From NCBI GenBank assembly GCA_039934875.1, contig JBDTLH010000054.1, forward strand, positions 1 to 9,270: DNA of 9,270 nt, written 5' to 3'. The translations under genes and the position numbers were made by a program. Of this stretch, positions 6,951 to 9,270 are shown one piece after another. Under the pieces are notes generated by a model. That model had not been told where the DNA came from and ran no database searches. It saw only the letters and a list, made by a program, of their open reading frames with translations. The DNA is from JBDTLH01 sp039934875. Its GTDB lineage: Bacteria; Acidobacteriota; Terriglobia; Terriglobales; Acidobacteriaceae. Each line of letters starts with the position of its first letter. The first letter of the stretch is position 1.

Positions 6951-9270
6951 TCAGTGCGCCTCTCCCGCCTCCGGCCCGTGCGGCACCACTCGCACGTCCA
7001 GCGGGACTCGCACCTTATGGTTATGGAGCGCATGCCCCTCCCCGCACGCCATCAGGTTCTTGAGCGACGCCTCGCCCTCCGCCAGTCCCAACTCCTTCAA
7101 CTGCTGCGCAATGTGCTGCACCGTATGCAAACCCAACCGCCGATAGCTCTCAAACTGCGATTCGCTGAACCACTGCTCTGAGGTCGGCTGCTGGGGAAAG
7201 CTCCCGTCGGTCGATGCATATTGCCGCACATCCGTCGGCTCCTCGCTGCACAGCACCGGCTTGATATACAGCAGTGTTCCGTTCTCCGCCACTTCCCCAT
7301 CCACATCCTGATAGTTGATGGTTGCCACCGCGCAATGCCTCCGGTTCTGCTTCGACGGCAACGGCGCCTTCCTGAAATCTATGGATACGCCCAGATCGAT
7401 CCTGATCTTCCGCACCGCGTTCCCCAGGTCCTCAAACGTATAGTCCGGATCCGCGCCCGCATCCACCACCACTATGTGGCGGCACCGCCGCAGCACCATC
7501 TCATACAAAGCCAAATTCTCGAAGTGGCCTCCATCCGACAGATAAATCCACTCATTCTGGTCCGTCGTCCGCCCAAAAGCCTCGTCCAGCAGCGGACGCA
7601 GCGCATTACTCGGCGACCGTTGCTTCCAACCCTTTCTTCCTTTGGGGCCCGGGTTCGCCAACCACCATCCCAGCCGCAAATTGAAGAACGTCATGATCAC
7701 GCTCAATATCGGAGACGAGTGGTATCCCATATTCGGGCTCGCCGCTGCTCCCGAGATCGCCACCGCCGTTCCCAGCGTGATGCCTTCCTTATTGTCTCCA
7801 TAGTGCGCCGAAGGCTGATATCCCACCCGCAAGCTGCCGCAGTGCAGCGTGCTTGCGCTAAATGGCTCCGCTTTTCGCTGTTGCCATGCCAGCCTCGCCC
7901 CCTCCACCAGATTCAACGTCATGTTGATGACGTGCAGCGGACGCTCCACTCGCGTAAGATCGCCAGGCGTCCGGTTAATTTTTCCCAACGCGATATTGTC
8001 CTTCGAATCGAACCCCGTAAACGGATTCGGATGCTTGTGCCACGACGCTCCCAGATAAGCCCGAATCAGCCGGTTGCGGTACATCCCATGCAGCGAAAAC
8101 TTGTTCACGTTCACGAATGCCGCGACGAAAAACACAATCGCCGCCTCGATGGCAAAGCCCACGACTGCGGCCAGGGCTCTCGACTCTGGCGTATGTCCCG
8201 CAAAGCTGAATATCATGGATTGGTTTACCGAGCCGACGCAGGCCGCCACCATCACGATCCCCAAAATCCCCAGTCCGGTCAGCACCGTATTGGTGTTTGC
8301 GCCGAACGCCGGCTTCCCGCTCGCCGCCTCCTTATTGCCCCCCGGACCGCCTCGTGAGCTGGCTCCCAGCTTGCTCACGATGAAGCTCAAAATCCCTCCC
8401 GATCCCGCAATCGCCACCCTCGCCTTCCCCCAACCGATCGCAGGGTGGTCGGCAATCCACTTGATCGCCTCCGTTCCATACAACGCCAGTCCCACAATGC
8501 ACAGCCAGATCAGGATGGTCAGCAGCAGATAGGCGCCCGAACGCGCCCACCACTCGCGGTCGTCATCCTCCGTATATTTGCTGGTAAGCCCCACCAGCAA
8601 AATCGTGACCACCAGAAATACCACCAGCACCAGCGGCACTCCGCATACCAGCAGCAGATCCAGGTTCAACATCGCCGGCGGCAGATGATGGATCGCCTTG
8701 ATCCCGGCAAACGTCAACCATCCGCCCAGCAGGCCTGACATCGCCGCCGCTGTCACCGCAAACAGCCGCTGTATCGACGAACTCCGTAGGGACGACTTGC
8801 GGGTATGCGAATGCACCGTCCCCTCGAACAACGCCACAGCCGTTCCCGCCGTATGCAGCAGCAGCCCGAAGATGCAGAAGCTCAATACATTGTTATAGCG
8901 ATACGCCAGCCCGCCACTCATATACCAGTAAACTGTCAGGCAGGCAGCGGCCAGGGTAAGCGGTATCAGCGCCCGGCTCACAAACGCTCGATGCCCGTCC
9001 AGCCGCTTGCCAAATGCCGGCAGATTCAGCGTGATAAAGCGTACCGACGCAATCCCCAGCAGCATCGCCGCCCCCGCCAGCGCCAGCAATACCGGCATCA
9101 TCACCGGACGGTCATGCACCAGCCGCAGCAGCGCCACCGCCACCAGCGGCACCAGCAACGCCACCGCAATCAGCGGTACCAGCAAAAACCAGTTCAGGAT
9201 CAGGTTTCTCGCCACCGTCGAGATCAGCGTCCAGGTGTCGGCGGAGATGGCCCCCAACTGCGGATCCAGG
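6951..9270 (-). CDS. Polytopic membrane patatin-like phospholipase, 5' end cut by window
   Basis: The frame is open to the window edge; 772 residues are visible, with no ATG start (the first start-like codon, TTG 9257, reads through as Leu inside the protein). Numbering here counts that codon as 1. Residues about 18-382 hold around nine hydrophobic segments (near 18-46, 52-71, 95-112, 124-144, 166-186, 198-224, 242-262, 326-344, 360-382). Residues about 385-768 are a soluble half with ITLGTAVAISGAAASPNMGY (493-512), NLRLGWWLANP (526-536) and YLSDGGHFENLALYE (572-586). D575-G-G is the catalytic Asp motif of patatin-type Ser-Asp lipases. From memory of the family, the glycine-rich oxyanion loop and the nucleophile Ser (GGGIRSA and SGGGYIGS-type motifs) are N-terminal and would be beyond the window. 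The expected activity is acyl-ester hydrolysis of membrane lipids, but the substrate is unknown. A plain membrane protein with a degenerate patatin fold is possible if the Ser is missing. It ends 96 bases before the cytochrome ATG. Confidence 0.85.
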   Translation of the reverse strand, partial: LDPQLGAISADTWTLISTVARNLILNWFLLVPLIAVALLVPLVAVALLRLVHDRPVMMPVLLALAGAAMLLGIASVRFITLNLPAFGKRLDGHRAFVSRALIPLTLAAACLTVYWYMSGGLAYRYNNVLSFCIFGLLLHTAGTAVALFEGTVHSHTRKSSLRSSSIQRLFAVTAAAMSGLLGGWLTFAGIKAIHHLPPAMLNLDLLLVCGVPLVLVVFLVVTILLVGLTSKYTEDDDREWWARSGAYLLLTILIWLCIVGLALYGTEAIKWIADHPAIGWGKARVAIAGSGGILSFIVSKLGASSRGGPGGNKEAASGKPAFGANTNTVLTGLGILGIVMVAACVGSVNQSMIFSFAGHTPESRALAAVVGFAIEAAIVFFVAAFVNVNKFSLHGMYRNRLIRAYLGASWHKHPNPFTGFDSKDNIALGKINRTPGDLTRVERPLHVINMTLNLVEGARLAWQQRKAEPFSASTLHCGSLRVGYQPSAHYGDNKEGITLGTAVAISGAAASPNMGYHSSPILSVIMTFFNLRLGWWLANPGPKGRKGWKQRSPSNALRPLLDEAFGRTTDQNEWIYLSDGGHFENLALYEMVLRRCRHIVVVDAGADPDYTFEDLGNAVRKIRIDLGVSIDFRKAPLPSKQNRRHCAVATINYQDVDGEVAENGTLLYIKPVLCSEEPTDVRQYASTDGSFPQQPTSEQWFSESQFESYRRLGLHTVQHIAQQLKELGLAEGEASLKNLMACGEGHALHNHKVRVPLDVRVVPHGPEAGEAH
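9126..9179 (-). repeat. Imperfect 27-base tandem duplication in the first membrane helix of the phospholipase
   Basis: Two adjacent 27-base units (9126-9152 and 9153-9179 on the plus strand) match at 23 of 27 positions. They are in frame and encode VPLVAVALL and VPLIAVALL (residues 36-44 and 27-35), which lengthens the first hydrophobic stretch by nine residues. Three of the four differences fall in the third or otherwise conservative position, so the protein copies differ only by Ile/Val. Confidence 0.8.

Noticed and set aside
7738..7764. AISGAA stretch (residues about 500-505) as the phospholipase nucleophile elbow
   Set aside because: It does not fit G-x-S-x-G, and family members carry the nucleophile motif N-terminal to the membrane region.
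7221..8357. Plus-strand open frame of 378 codons opposite the phospholipase gene
   Set aside because: It is fully antisense to the conserved patatin half, and its product is rich in Arg, His, Gln and Pro with no recognisable motif, as expected for the opposite strand of a high-GC gene.

Overview
The window looks like a chromosomal segment of a high-GC member of the Acidobacteriota, most like Solibacter/Bryobacter-type genomes. This is inferred from the gene mix: an Oar-like outer-membrane receptor with an N-terminal carboxypeptidase-regulatory-like domain, next to a soluble Ser/Thr kinase fused to a TolB-N-like domain and TPR repeats. Both families are strongly expanded in that phylum. No rRNA, tRNA, CRISPR array, insertion sequence or phage gene was seen.

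All four genes lie on the minus strand, so transcription runs from high to low coordinates. In transcription order they are: (1) a membrane-embedded patatin-like phospholipase, cut at its 5' end by the window edge (9270 to 6951); (2) a membrane-anchored di-heme cytochrome c of the RoxA-like / di-heme cytochrome c peroxidase type (6854 to 5094); (3) a cytosolic Ser/Thr kinase with a TolB-N-like domain and C-terminal TPRs (5074 to 2738); (4) a TonB-dependent receptor-like protein, cut at its 3' end (2668 to 1). The gaps are 96, 19 and 69 bases, so one polycistronic unit is plausible, with the tightest link between the cytochrome and the kinase. No gene-free stretch reaches 300 bases.

The gaps carry structure. 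The 96-base gap before the cytochrome gene holds a perfect 8-bp inverted repeat. The 69-base gap before the receptor gene holds a perfect 9-bp inverted repeat whose downstream arm contains the only nearby ATG codons and abuts a strong Shine-Dalgarno. The receptor itself has no in-frame ATG there and appears to start at GTG. A six-codon mini-ORF ends on that GTG in a GTGA overlap. Short tandem repeats also occur inside genes: a 7-base unit near the kinase 3' end, a 27-base duplication in the first membrane helix of the patatin protein, and a run of seven G (coding strand) in the cytochrome's membrane anchor.

A working idea, inference only: the lipase-like membrane protein and the di-heme protein act on lipids or other hydrophobic substrates in the envelope, the receptor handles an outer-membrane substrate, and the kinase/TPR protein is the cytosolic signalling partner. 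Nothing in the sequence proves a shared pathway.
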